Notes: generated by a model from the sequence alone, not told the origin. Counted from the stretch's first letter, positions 8,994 through 17,315 are shown. The stretch is DNA of 64,000 nt from Desulfosporosinus acididurans (GCF_001029285.1 NZ_LDZY01000007.1:186001-250000), one strand, 5' to 3'. Numbers and translations: made by a program.

Positions 8994-9302
8994 ATGAGTA
9001 CAGAGTCTATTGAGAAAAAGGCACGAAAAATACTGGGGGTGCCAGATGACGCTGATGTGAAAATGATCCGGCAAGCGTACAGGGAATTGGCTAAAAAGTA
9101 CCACCCCGATATCAATCCGAATGATAGAAGTTTACCAAAAAGATTTATTCTAATTACAGAGGCTTATGAAATTCTCAGCAGTGGAAAGAATGCCGGGAGA
9201 CATAGTGGCTTGTCCGCAACAGATGATATTGAAAATAGACCACCTTTTGGTGAGAAACTTTACTGGGATTGGTGGAAGGAAAGATTTGGGAATTTATTCT
9301 AA
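8994..9302 (+). CDS. J-domain (DnaJ-like) protein, short
   Basis: 102 aa. The J domain covers about residues 8-65, with the HPD tripeptide in KKYHPDINPND and the family opening ARKILGVPDDADVKMIRQAYRE. There is no zinc-finger or client domain; a Trp-rich tail (LYWDWWKERFGNLF) ends the protein. J proteins stimulate Hsp70. A dedicated one here may help assemble or protect a metal or selenium protein. Its first residues recur in the scar at 6189. Confidence 0.88.
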   Translation: MSTESIEKKARKILGVPDDADVKMIRQAYRELAKKYHPDINPNDRSLPKRFILITEAYEILSSGKNAGRHSGLSATDDIENRPPFGEKLYWDWWKERFGNLF

Positions 9303-9650
9303 CAAAACCTTGTTGTCTGTATTTTTACAAGTTTGAGTGACATTGTAAAACTAACTTTTGTTTTTGTTAAAGTTCAGCTTTGTATAAAAGATGAAATTTG
9401 TCAATGGCAAATAGGGATCACTTTGAAATCGAAAATCTCTCAATTTTACATATCAAGCACTAAGGGCAAAACAATCAATTCGTCCCAAATTACCCGAATG
9501 GGTAGGTATGATCGAAGTGGAATGGGCTTAAAGAGCGAATCTTTAAAAGTGCAATCAAGGATTTAAGTTAGAAAAGGGCAGAATGTATTAGAAATCAGCT
9601 CGTGTTAATAAAGATTACGCTAACTTAAATAATGGGAGAGGATTTTTATT
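9303..9650 (+). other. No convincing gene
   Basis: Between the J-protein and the double-Sec gene. A 77-codon frame starting at TTG 9333 is open, but has no ribosome site and an unstructured composition; I do not accept it. GGGAGAGG at 9634-9641 belongs to the next gene. Confidence 0.5.
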
Positions 9651-11024
9651 ATGTCAGATCTTAATAATGTAACTATTTCTAGTTCCAGTGATTGCTGAGG
9701 CAGTTCATCAGGTGCTGGTCAGCACAATGAATCTCAAACGGAGAACTGCCAAATTTGCGGAGGTTCATTAGAATACTTCAATTCGGGTCGGGAACTAGTT
9801 TGCGTTCAATGTGGCAAAACCGAAATCGCCAACATTTTCTGTCCTAATGGGCACTATGTATGCGATGAATGTCATGGGAAAGGCCTCTTTGGTGGTGTCA
9901 AAGAATATGTTTTGACCAGTAACTCGGCAAACCCTTTTGAAATAGCCGAGTATCTAATGGCTCAAAATAACATACCCATGCTTGGTTGTGAAAATGCTTG
10001 GATAGCAGCAGGAGCTTTGATGGCAGCACTCAAGAACGAAGGAACGATTGGGGTAACCAATGAACAAATTGTTGAAGCCTTGAATCGAGCCAAGAGACAA
10101 GCCATCGGAGGTTATTGCGGGCTGACAGGGGTATGTGGAATTGTTCCAGCTATTGGGGCCTGTTTTAGTGTTATTTTAGGTGCGGCTTGTCCTAAAGATC
10201 AAGAAACGGCAATGACCATGAAAGTCGCCGCAAGAATTGTTGACAAGATTGCTGACGAAACCGGTCCCTGTTGCTGTAAGAACTTTGTGAGAAACGCTTT
10301 GAGTGAAGCTGTTATTTTTGTTAAAGAGTATTTTAATGTTTCTTTGCCTTCACCCAGTAAATCAATGATATGTACTTACAGTTCACGTCACCCTCATGGA
10401 TGCAGAGAGTCTAAATGTTCCTATTTCGAGAGGAACGAGACACCTCAAAATCTTAAGATGGAGATGTCGGAGAAGGCTATTTTGAACTTAAGTCTAAATA
10501 AATATGATGATCTTGTACGTAAAGCTGCTGAACTAGGAATTGAAGAAGCAAAGATAATAGATACCAGCACTATATCGGTGGCCGAATGGGCACAATGGAA
10601 ATGTCAATATGGCTGTGCTTTTTACGATAAAGGTGCTTTTCATCCACCCCTGGCACCAAAAGCTGAAGAGACAAAACGGGTCCTTCAAGAATACGAGAAG
10701 GCGTTCCTATTAACGGGTCCTAACGGACCTGAGCTTTCCAGACAGGCCATTAAACTTGAGCATGCAGCCTATTCGCTGGGATATTATAAGGCATTTTCGT
10801 TACTCGCCCTTCCTTTTGGTGGGGCTCCTACATGACAAAAGGATAGTAATGTGACTCAGGCTGAGTCACCCGTTTCACCAAAAAAGGATCAAGAGGTTAG
10901 ACCTTTGATGGAAGCCTGCGGAATAGATGTGTTTAAGACGGCCAGAAATAATGGTTTTAACATTGATACTAAAAAGGAAACGTACGGCAAGTGGAATTAC
11001 TTTGCCCTCGTGTTACTTGAATAA
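9651..11024 (+). CDS. DUF5714-DUF2284 selenoprotein with two selenocysteines
   Basis: 457 aa read through TGA at 9696 (codon 16) and 10833 (codon 395). Order: short tail SSSSDC-U-GSSSG; Cys-rich zinc-ribbon part (CQICGG, CVQCG, CDECHGKG, about 30-80); DUF5714 (about 100-260, with CGLTGVCG and ETGPCCCKNF); DUF2284 (about 285-457). In the second TGA region APT-U-QKDS aligns with GPCLRCKEC of the plain DUF2284 protein at 52563, so Sec replaces a conserved Cys, and MEACGIDVFKTARNNGF resumes afterwards. Both TGA codons have SECIS-like hairpins. The function is unknown. It looks like the core catalyst of the cluster; I recall such a protein as SaoD. Confidence 0.87.
9712..9725 (+). promoter_or_regulatory. 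SECIS-type hairpin, first TGA of the double-Sec gene
   Basis: GTGCT-GGTC-AGCAC, perfect 5-bp stem, loop beginning GG, 13 bases after the TGA at 9696. Confidence 0.8.
10851..10869 (+). promoter_or_regulatory. SECIS-type hairpin, second TGA of the double-Sec gene
   Basis: GTGACTCA-GGC-TGAGTCAC, perfect 8-bp stem with loop GGC, 15 bases after the TGA at 10833. It encodes an insert (NVTQAESPV) absent from plain DUF2284 proteins, as if the reading frame had been adapted to carry the RNA element. Confidence 0.88.
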
Positions 11025-11105
11025 TCACAGGAAACAAGGTAGTTTAACTGGGGCATCCTAATGGGGTGCTCTTCTTAATAAACAAAGTTGGGAAGGTGGA
11101 AACAC

Positions 11106-12167
11106 TTGATACCTCCGTTTATCGCAACAGGCATTGGCAGCTTACCAAATACCGACCCAGTTGAGGCAGTTCAAATGGTGAAACAGTTCTTCCCAGACAT
11201 GCCTCATTGGCCACAGCTACCGAGTAATAATCCTGCCGAAGGGTTAATAGGCCAATATATTGCTCCACTAGTCCGTCTCGGTTTGGTGGATAAAGAATCC
11301 GGCAGTGTACCCTTCTTCACTCGGCAATCCGATTGGTTAGATCGTCTCACGGAGTTTTACGACTTGTATCTGAGAATTTCCGAAGGTGACCACGAAGCAT
11401 TAGATTTCTTTGGCTTTCCTCGTGAATATGCCAAAGGATTTTGGACATTCATCGATGAGTTGTCTAACGGTGATTTTACTCAAGCTAAATTTATTAAAGG
11501 TCAGGTTACATGGCCAATCACTCTGGGCCTACAACTCACCGACCAAAATAGAAGGTCGTCGTACTATGATGAGGAACTCCGGGATATCGTTGTGAAAACC
11601 ATAGCCTTGCAAGCTGAGTGGCAAGTTAAAACCTTAAGCAAATTCAGCAAACCGGTCGTAATTTTCATCGATGAACCAGGACTTTATGGTTACGGGCAAT
11701 CTACCCATATAACTCTCAATAAACAGGAAATCGTTGATGAACTTAACACTATTGCAGATATGATTCATTCAGCCGGTGGTACTGCAGGGATACATGTATG
11801 TGCCAGTACCGATTGGGGAATGCTGCTTGAATCTAGGATTGATATCCTAAACTTCGATGCTTTTGAGTACTTCTCAACCTTATCCCTGTATCCCGATCAA
11901 ATACAGCATTTCCTGCAAAGAGAGGGAGTTTTGGCCTGGGGAATCGTTCCGACGTCCGAAAAGGTTTTGGCTTATGATGTGGATCAATTGACCCAATTGC
12001 TTAACAGTCAGATTGAGACGTTGGTTGGCAAGGGGGTAGACAGGGATGCTCTGCGTAAACAGATTATGATTACTCCAAGCTGTGGAGTGGGTACTCTCAC
12101 CCCAGATACCGCTGAAAAAGTTTACAGTGTGACTAAAGAATTATCTGTCAAATATCATCTGGTTTGA
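11106..12167 (+). CDS. MetE/UROD-superfamily methyltransferase-like protein
   Basis: TTG start chosen because GGAAGGTGG lies 7 bases before it; 353 aa. A TIM-barrel protein of the cobalamin-independent methionine synthase/UROD superfamily: GIGSLPNTDPVEA at the start, then IDEPGLYGYGQ, GIHVCASTDW and MITPSCGVGTL. HxC plus a later Cys are the usual zinc ligands that activate a thiol in this superfamily, so it may demethylate or methylate a thiol, selenol or corrinoid. It is last gene before a terminator and so shares the transcript of the selenoproteins. Substrate unknown. Confidence 0.82.
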   Translation: MIPPFIATGIGSLPNTDPVEAVQMVKQFFPDMPHWPQLPSNNPAEGLIGQYIAPLVRLGLVDKESGSVPFFTRQSDWLDRLTEFYDLYLRISEGDHEALDFFGFPREYAKGFWTFIDELSNGDFTQAKFIKGQVTWPITLGLQLTDQNRRSSYYDEELRDIVVKTIALQAEWQVKTLSKFSKPVVIFIDEPGLYGYGQSTHITLNKQEIVDELNTIADMIHSAGGTAGIHVCASTDWGMLLESRIDILNFDAFEYFSTLSLYPDQIQHFLQREGVLAWGIVPTSEKVLAYDVDQLTQLLNSQIETLVGKGVDRDALRKQIMITPSCGVGTLTPDTAEKVYSVTKELSVKYHLV

Positions 12168-12214
12168 GTGTAAGAATGATAAATCGTTTCGGGGTACTAA
12201 CTATCAGTGAAATG

Positions 12215-12250
12215 CCGGTCGAAGTTGTGGTCTTCGACCGGTCCTTTTTA
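12215..12250 (+). terminator. Terminator of the selenoprotein operon
   Basis: CCGGTCGAAG and CTTCGACCGG form a perfect 10-bp stem (12215-12241) with a 7-base loop, followed by TCCTTTTT. Confidence 0.92.
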
Positions 12251-12297
12251 TTATTACGCTCTTTAATTTTTTAACTTAAAAAGAGGTAAAATAGATC

Positions 12298-12329
12298 TTG
12301 ACTCTGTACCTAACTATAGACTTTATAAT
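12298..12329 (+). promoter_or_regulatory. merR promoter with 20-bp spacer and MerR dyad
   Basis: TTGACT (12298-12303) and TATAAT (12324-12329) are 20 bp apart. The imperfect dyad ACTCTGTA-CCTAAC-TATAGACT (12301-12322) fills the spacer. An overlong spacer with a dyad is the signature of promoters distorted by MerR-family activators, so merR and the metallochaperone are probably autoregulated. Confidence 0.75.
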
Positions 12330-12348
12330 AGTCCTAGGGAGGTGACCA

Positions 12349-12744
12349 ATGAAGGGCTTGAAAATAGGTCAAGTGGCAAAAGAAGCCTGTGTCAATATAG
12401 AAACGATTAGATACTATGAAAGATTAAAATTAATTTCTGAACCGGAACGAACAGAATCCGGTTATCGGTTTTTTTCTCCTGAGGTAGTTCAGCGAATTAG
12501 GTTCATTAAACGCTCGAAGGATTTGGGTTTTACTCTTGCAGAAATTCAAAAATTACTTGCTTTGACTGAGAGCGTAGGAAACACATGTGATGAAGTTAAG
12601 GAATTTGCAACCCTGAAACTGAATGAGATAGAGCTTAAAATACGGGACTTGCAAAAAATCCAAAGCGTTATGCAAGACTTGTTGGGCAAATGCGCCGAAG
12701 GACAAAACAGTGTTTGTCCAATCATAAAAAGGTTACAGGAATAA
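12349..12744 (+). CDS. merR: MerR-family regulator, mercury type
   Basis: 131 aa. Winged helix at 1-70 (LKIGQVAKEACVNIETIRYYE), dimerisation helix, then metal-binding cysteines in TCDEV, GKCAEG and SVCPII. Three cysteines at these places are the Hg(II) ligands of mercury-sensing MerR proteins; a wider thiophilic-metal response is possible. GGGAGGTG precedes the ATG. It lies between the selenoprotein operon terminator and the Sec-containing metallochaperone. Confidence 0.88.
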   Translation: MKGLKIGQVAKEACVNIETIRYYERLKLISEPERTESGYRFFSPEVVQRIRFIKRSKDLGFTLAEIQKLLALTESVGNTCDEVKEFATLKLNEIELKIRDLQKIQSVMQDLLGKCAEGQNSVCPIIKRLQE

Positions 12745-12777
12745 GTGACTAATTCCTGGGTTAAAAGGAGTGTTATC

Positions 12778-13239
12778 ATGCTAATTGGGCTATCAAATAA
12801 TTCAAAAGTTATTCCCTCATGTCCTGTTTGTGGCGGGATCGGCCAAAAAGTGCGTCAAGTAACAGTTGAACATCAGGTAAAACCGGATGTAGAGGTTGAA
12901 GAAGAACAATTATTCCTGTGTAGAACCTCTGAATGTGAAGTTGCCTATTATTCTGAAGATGGAAAGAAAACAATTCTTCAAGATCAATTGATCAACAAGA
13001 TCTGGTTTAAGAATGTCCCACCCCCGGTTCCCATTTGCTACTGTGCCAATGTTACCGAGGAGGAAATTCTGCATCATGTGGCAGTCGCACAATGTTGCTC
13101 TACGTTAGAAGATATAAAGAGACATACTGGGGCCAATACCGGATGTGAATGCGCCACGAAAAACCCTGCCGGTGCCTGATGTTCAGCTGTTGTGCAATCG
13201 GTGATTGCCAAAGGTCTTGAGATGAGAAGAACAATCTAA
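12778..13239 (+). CDS. CopZ-like metallochaperone with selenocysteine (TGA at 13177)
   Basis: 153 aa; ATG at 12778 behind AAAAGGAG. The N-terminal half holds a CPVCG zinc site and a CRTSEC pair. The C-terminal half is a BFD-like [2Fe-2S] domain with CYC (in PICYCANVTEEEIL), then NTGCEC and NPAGA-U-C. In the relatives I know this last motif is NP(S/A)G-x-C-C, so TGA takes the place of the first cysteine. The frame continues for 20 codons (SAVVQSVIAKGLEMRRTI). A gene caller would stop at 13179 and lose the last ligands. It probably hands a soft metal on, under control of the adjacent merR. Confidence 0.86.
13194..13208 (+). promoter_or_regulatory. SECIS-type hairpin of the metallochaperone
   Basis: GCAATC-GGT-GATTGC, perfect 6-bp stem, loop GGT (as in the E. 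coli formate dehydrogenase element), 14 bases after the TGA. Confidence 0.87.
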
Positions 13240-13366
13240 AGCTGTGTATTTTAAAAAATTAAGAAAATTGTTTTTTATTAAAGGTATTTTAAAATTAATG
13301 TCGAATATTTGAACATATAGAAATACGTAAAGGAATTTAAGGAAAATTTAATTTTAAATAACATTA

Positions 13367-13418
13367 GACCATGGAGGTCAGCCTGGGTAAAACAGGAACG
13401 ATTCTCCACGGTCTTTTT
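13367..13418 (+). terminator. Long hairpin with T-tract before cooT
   Basis: GACCATGGAG (13367) pairs with CTCCACGGTC (13404) with one G-T. An inner CCTG/CAGG stem lies at 13382/13393, and TTTTT follows the outer stem. It ends about 20 bases before the cooT start, so it may be an attenuator or riboswitch expression platform rather than a plain terminator. The rest of 13240-13366 is AT-rich with nothing recognisable. Confidence 0.6.
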
Positions 13419-13437
13419 ACGTTAGGAGGGAAAAAGG

Positions 13438-13671
13438 ATGTGTGAAACCAATGTCTATATCAGAACAGGGGACGACCAAGAAGAATTGTTTCTTGAACAA
13501 GTCGACATAATTGAACCTTCTGAAGCAGGGCTACGGTTAGTCGATATCTTTGGCAAGCAAAGATTTATTAACGCAAGAATTAAGGATATGAATCTACTTA
13601 ACCACCGAATTGTTTTGGAGAAATTACAGACCATCGCTGCTAAAAAGTGTATAAATGGTTCAAAGGTTTGA
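13438..13671 (+). CDS. cooT: CooT-family nickel-binding protein
   Basis: 77 aa. It begins MCETNVYI and continues with the CooT fold pattern (EELFLEQVDIIEPSEAGLRLVDIFGKQ, read in two parts). CooT dimers bind one Ni(II) through the N-terminal Met-Cys. The family serves nickel delivery, for example to CO dehydrogenase. GGAGGGAAAAAGG precedes the ATG. It stands 14 bases before a NiCoT permease, which supports a nickel role. Confidence 0.85.
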   Translation: MCETNVYIRTGDDQEELFLEQVDIIEPSEAGLRLVDIFGKQRFINARIKDMNLLNHRIVLEKLQTIAAKKCINGSKV

Positions 13672-13685
13672 GGGGGAGTAAGTAT

Positions 13686-14705
13686 ATGAAAAATACAACT
13701 GCAACAACTGTCATTAACCGTCCAAAATGGCTACGTTACGGTGGAGCTGTTCTTGGAATACACCTTTTAGGCCTGTCTCTTTTATTCCCGGCAATAAGAG
13801 ACTATCCGCAATTGATAGGGATTGCCTTGTTAGCTTATACATTAGGATTACGTCATGCTTTTGATGCTGACCATATAGCGGCTATTGATAACACTGTGCG
13901 AAAAATGATGCAGCAGAAGCAAGAACCAACGGGGGTAGGCTTCTTTTTCTCGATCGGTCACTCTTCAGTCGTTTTTATAATGGCATTGGTGACTGCTTTT
14001 TCAATGGCTTGGGCCAAGGACAATATCCCACAGCTTCAAACCATTGGTGGCCTAATTGGAACAGCAGTCTCAGGAGGGTTCCTTCTATTGATTGGACTAT
14101 TTAACCTATATATCTGGTTTGATATTTATCGATTGTTCATAAAAATGCATAGAGGGGAAATGGATGAAGGGAATTTGGAGCAACTCCTTTTAAACCGTGG
14201 CTTTATATCTCGGTTTTTTGGACCTCTGTACCGATTTATTAGTAAAAGTTGGCATGTATATCCGCTTGGATTTCTCTTTGGCTTAGGATTTGATACAGCA
14301 TCGGAAGTAGCTTTGCTGGCCATTTCTGCTAATGCCGCTAGTCAAGCAATGCCTTTCACCACGATTTTATCGTTACCGATTTTATTTGCTGCCGGCATGA
14401 GCCTAATGGATACCGTCGACGGGGTTTTTATGACGACTGCCTATAACTGGGCCTTCTCTACACCGCTTAGAAAGGTTTATTACAATTTATCTGTGACCGG
14501 TATATCGGTTGTAGCTGCCTTGCTTATTGGGTTAATCGAATTAGCCCAAATTATGATTCCGAAACTAGGACTTACAGGTGGAATCTGGAGATGGATACAG
14601 AATCTTAATTTTGGTGGGATTGGTTATATACTGGTTGGGCTTTTCGTATTAGCGTGGGGAGTCTCGTTCCTATTTTGGAAGGTATTAAGGTTGGAGAATG
14701 CCTAA
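13686..14705 (+). CDS. NiCoT nickel/cobalt permease
   Basis: 339 aa, about eight membrane segments. The signature LRHAFDADHIAAIDN (HX4DH motif) is in segment II, and GLGFDTASEVALL and MSLMDTVDGVFM are the other two family motifs. This is high-affinity Ni(II)/Co(II) uptake (HoxN/NixA/NicT type). ATG 13686 is chosen because GAGGGGGAG precedes it. Co-transcribed with cooT. Nickel or cobalt could feed a corrinoid or nickel enzyme linked to the cluster. Confidence 0.94.
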   Translation: MKNTTATTVINRPKWLRYGGAVLGIHLLGLSLLFPAIRDYPQLIGIALLAYTLGLRHAFDADHIAAIDNTVRKMMQQKQEPTGVGFFFSIGHSSVVFIMALVTAFSMAWAKDNIPQLQTIGGLIGTAVSGGFLLLIGLFNLYIWFDIYRLFIKMHRGEMDEGNLEQLLLNRGFISRFFGPLYRFISKSWHVYPLGFLFGLGFDTASEVALLAISANAASQAMPFTTILSLPILFAAGMSLMDTVDGVFMTTAYNWAFSTPLRKVYYNLSVTGISVVAALLIGLIELAQIMIPKLGLTGGIWRWIQNLNFGGIGYILVGLFVLAWGVSFLFWKVLRLENA

Positions 14706-14827
14706 AAGAGCACTGATTTTAAAGGAGCTTCGGTTTGTGACGGATTAGGCGCGGAAGAAAATATCTTTGCTTATCAAATATACATTGGCTGTTAACTACT
14801 TTCGAAGACGTCGTTATAGGACTTCAT

Positions 14828-14995
14828 GTGTTTTCAAAGCCGACAAATCGCACACCCGAGGCACGTCGAGACCGTGTCGGTTCTGAAAACACTAACATTT
14901 TGAAAGTCGCTTGTAGCAAGGGTTTCGTGGATGGGATATTTTTGAAATAGGCCAAAAATGTTAAGAATGTGTTAAGGGTGCGTTCATGGGAACAT
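14828..14995 (+). repeat. R3 hairpin repeat, copy A (long form)
   Basis: A 65-base imperfect palindrome with ends GTGTTTTCA and TGAAAACAC (14828-14892) and core GGCACGTCGAGAC. About 100 bases follow that are shared with copy B at 40848. Inside the arms CCGACA pairs with TGTCGG, bases that differ in the other copies. Confidence 0.75.
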
Positions 14996-15064
14996 GTTAG
15001 AAGTAAAAATAGAGTTAACTTAGTAAAATATTCCAATAAAAGCTGGGCACATCTTTGAAATGGC

Positions 15065-15097
15065 AAATCCCTCTTCACAATAGTGGAAAGGGATTTT
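15065..15097 (+). terminator. Terminator-like hairpin
   Basis: AAATCCCT (15065) pairs with AGGGATTT (15089), followed by TTCG and a later TTTT. Reads well on both strands. Confidence 0.5.
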
Positions 15098-15196
15098 CGT
15101 GTTTTATTACAAATTTCCCCTTACTTCTCAGGGGAGGTGTGAGATATTTAGATTGCTTGTATTAAAGAGAAGAAATGATCTAAGGGGTATAGAAAA

Positions 15197-15643
15197 TTGG
15201 TTAAGACAACTAACGCAATAAGAGATTTTGTTTCATCGTTGTTTTTAGTTATTATATGTACATCCTTACTATCACCATTTATTTTGGTCTCGTATACATT
15301 AATTAAGTTTATTTCCGGGTTATTATTTAAAAATATTTTAGCTGCAAATTATATTTCTTTATTAATTTCTTTGATCATTTTTGCGAATATACCCAATAAC
15401 ACCATTGGTAAATTATCACCGATAATTGAACGGTACGTAGAAACCAATTCCAGTTACTATTCGCCTAAGCATAAAGGTTCTGTTACTATTCTTCTTATGA
15501 TTTTATTCAAGGTAGCACGTTTAAAATCACGCTTAAAGATAAGTATCTATGCTATTTCTCTTATTTTGGTTTTGATCACGAATCTTCAAGAATGTGGCGT
15601 GTATTTAATATCAAGAAGGAGTGAAATGAATGGTTCTAAATAA
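15197..15643 (+). CDS. Hypothetical membrane protein
   Basis: 148 aa from TTG behind AAGGGG. Four hydrophobic segments (SSLFLVIICTSLLSPFILV; YISLLISLIIFANI; ISIYAISLILVLITN). Unrecognised. It overlaps the next gene by 14 bases, so the two are translated as a unit, and they form the first member of the array of small + strand genes. Confidence 0.6.
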   Translation: MVKTTNAIRDFVSSLFLVIICTSLLSPFILVSYTLIKFISGLLFKNILAANYISLLISLIIFANIPNNTIGKLSPIIERYVETNSSYYSPKHKGSVTILLMILFKVARLKSRLKISIYAISLILVLITNLQECGVYLISRRSEMNGSK

Positions 15644-16094
15644 TATAAAAGCTTTTTTACTGCATTTAGGCTTAGACGTCATGGTACTGTTCTTTTTTTC
15701 CCCTATAATGGGCAAGTTTTTTTCTTCGTCCACAGTGGTACCAAGATTATTTGGGCTATTATCCGTAGTGTTATGTATTTGCCTAGGATTGTTATTAACT
15801 CCAAAAGGTACAAAATATAAGAACTTTTTATCCTGTATATTACCAGCTATTATTGGGTTTTTGGTATGGCTTTATTGTTATGTCAATTGGCCGGACAGTT
15901 TTAATAGCAACGATCCATCAGGATGGCGACTGGTGTATGCTTACTACACATGTGACTCAAATTGGATGGTTGGTTTCTTGGACAATACCGGCCGCCTATT
16001 TTATAATGCAAACTTAGCACCCCTTTTCTCATTTATACCGTCTTTCTTGTTATTTATTGGTTTAGAATTAAAGGCTAGAATTATCAAAAGGTGA
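15630..16094 (+). CDS. Hypothetical membrane protein
   Basis: 154 aa; AAGGAG ends 9 bases before the ATG. Four predicted membrane segments, with a loop rich in Trp and Asp (NWPDSFNSNDPSGW). No known motif. Translationally coupled to the preceding gene. The following 16095-16330 holds no gene. Confidence 0.65.
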   Translation: MVLNNIKAFLLHLGLDVMVLFFFSPIMGKFFSSSTVVPRLFGLLSVVLCICLGLLLTPKGTKYKNFLSCILPAIIGFLVWLYCYVNWPDSFNSNDPSGWRLVYAYYTCDSNWMVGFLDNTGRLFYNANLAPLFSFIPSFLLFIGLELKARIIKR

Positions 16095-16330
16095 TGTAAT
16101 TTATGATAATTCGGTTGTCTACTTTACGGAACCTTTTTTATAAGACTCTAATCGCACGGATCTTCGCTATGACCCATTTTCCGAACTTCGCCAAAGGCTA
16201 ATAATGTGGATCGCCGATAAATCTGCGTTAAGGCGTAAAAAAGAATATAGTGCATTAAGATCACCCCTAGCCTTTGTATCCAGCATTATCAACCTGGGTA
16301 CTACAAATCTTTCTCGCCACCATTACTTAG

Positions 16331-16460
16331 CTAACCCTCAACCCCAAATACCCGCAATGAAAAAAACCCCCAGCCCCCCGTCAACCACCGAACTCCTTAA
16401 ATCCCGCAGGATGGGATGTGGTTGCCTGGTGGATACTGGGGAAGGTGGAGGGGCAGTCTG
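16331..16460 (+). repeat. R1 repeat, copy 1
   Basis: C-rich left arm (CCTCAACCCCAAATACCC), core AATCCCGCAGGATGGGATG type, then a G-rich right arm (GGGGAAGGTGGAGGGG). Imperfect fold-back of about 130 bp placed just before the next small gene. Confidence 0.8.
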
Positions 16461-16517
16461 ATTAGGCGGTATTGCTCGTTTGTAGGATTTAAGTTTGAAA
16501 TTTCGAGAGGTGAAAAA

Positions 16518-16946
16518 ATGTCAGAGATGATTAAGCTTAAGAATAATATAGGGTTTAATGAATTAGAAGAAAAATTGAGAACATTGACGGACGATTTCGG
16601 AATGAGCACAGAATGCCTATCGAATTTGTTGGGAGTAAAAAATGATGGACATAAGTTTGAAATACCAACAGGCTATGAATTGCATTCTTTTCTGTTCTCA
16701 CTGCTAATGTTAGACAATATTGTAAATGAAGAACCAGATTTTAAATTCAAAGCATTTTTAGAAGTGCTTATTGAAGTGCATAAGATAAGTGCTAATACTA
16801 TTGCAAGATTTGCTAAAATTAAAGAGCAGGATGTTCTAGATTTTATTAATGACACTAACACAGTACCAATTGAGATAAAGTATAGACTTGCATCTGTCAT
16901 TATGACATTAAGATTTATATTCAAAGCAGTTGAGCCAAAAATATAA
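16518..16946 (+). CDS. Hypothetical protein with HTH-like repeats
   Basis: 142 aa; ATG 16518 behind GAGAGGTG. Two stretches resemble helix-turn-helix units (FGMSTECLSNLLGVKND and ISANTIARFAKIKEQDVLDF), the second reminiscent of XRE-like folds. No enzyme motif. Flanked by R1 upstream and R2 downstream. Possibly a small regulator. Confidence 0.65.
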   Translation: MSEMIKLKNNIGFNELEEKLRTLTDDFGMSTECLSNLLGVKNDGHKFEIPTGYELHSFLFSLLMLDNIVNEEPDFKFKAFLEVLIEVHKISANTIARFAKIKEQDVLDFINDTNTVPIEIKYRLASVIMTLRFIFKAVEPKI

Positions 16947-17029
16947 ATTCAGGGAGAGATACTGCTCAATATTCTGATGTTATGCATTAGAATGGAACTC
17001 CAGTCCTGTTCCGAACAGTGCAACCCGCC

Positions 17030-17240
17030 AAGCTGGTGTTCAAGTTATAGGATAAATACCCCCCACCCATGAAAAACCAAATAATCTAAACGGCTTTGCG
17101 GGAATGTAATCCAGGGCGTGTTGCTCTGGATTTATACAATTTGTCGAGGTACGGTGGTATAATTAGGAAAGAAGAGCGGTTAGAACTGGCCCGTACACCA
17201 ATTCCGTCAGTTGGCGGACAGCTCAACGTGGCAATGTTCC
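17030..17240 (+). repeat. R2 repeat, copy 1 (terminator plus promoter-like module)
   Basis: Terminator: AATCCAGGGC (17108) pairs with GCTCTGGATT (17123). Then TTATACAATTTG ... GGTATAATTAGG gives TATACAA-like and TATAAT boxes. Then CCAATTCCGTCAGTTGG, a small palindrome. The same order recurs at 23.9, 28.5, 57.9, 58.4 and 63.7 kb. Confidence 0.75.
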
Positions 17241-17315
17241 GGACAATATGATCGATAGTTATTTGGAGGGAAAGCTGGATGGGTATAGCGGCTCAATATG
17301 AGGGATGGGATAATA

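Noticed and set aside
9333-9566. 77-codon frame before the double-Sec gene
   Set aside because: TTG start without a ribosome site, no recognisable composition, not needed to explain the operon.
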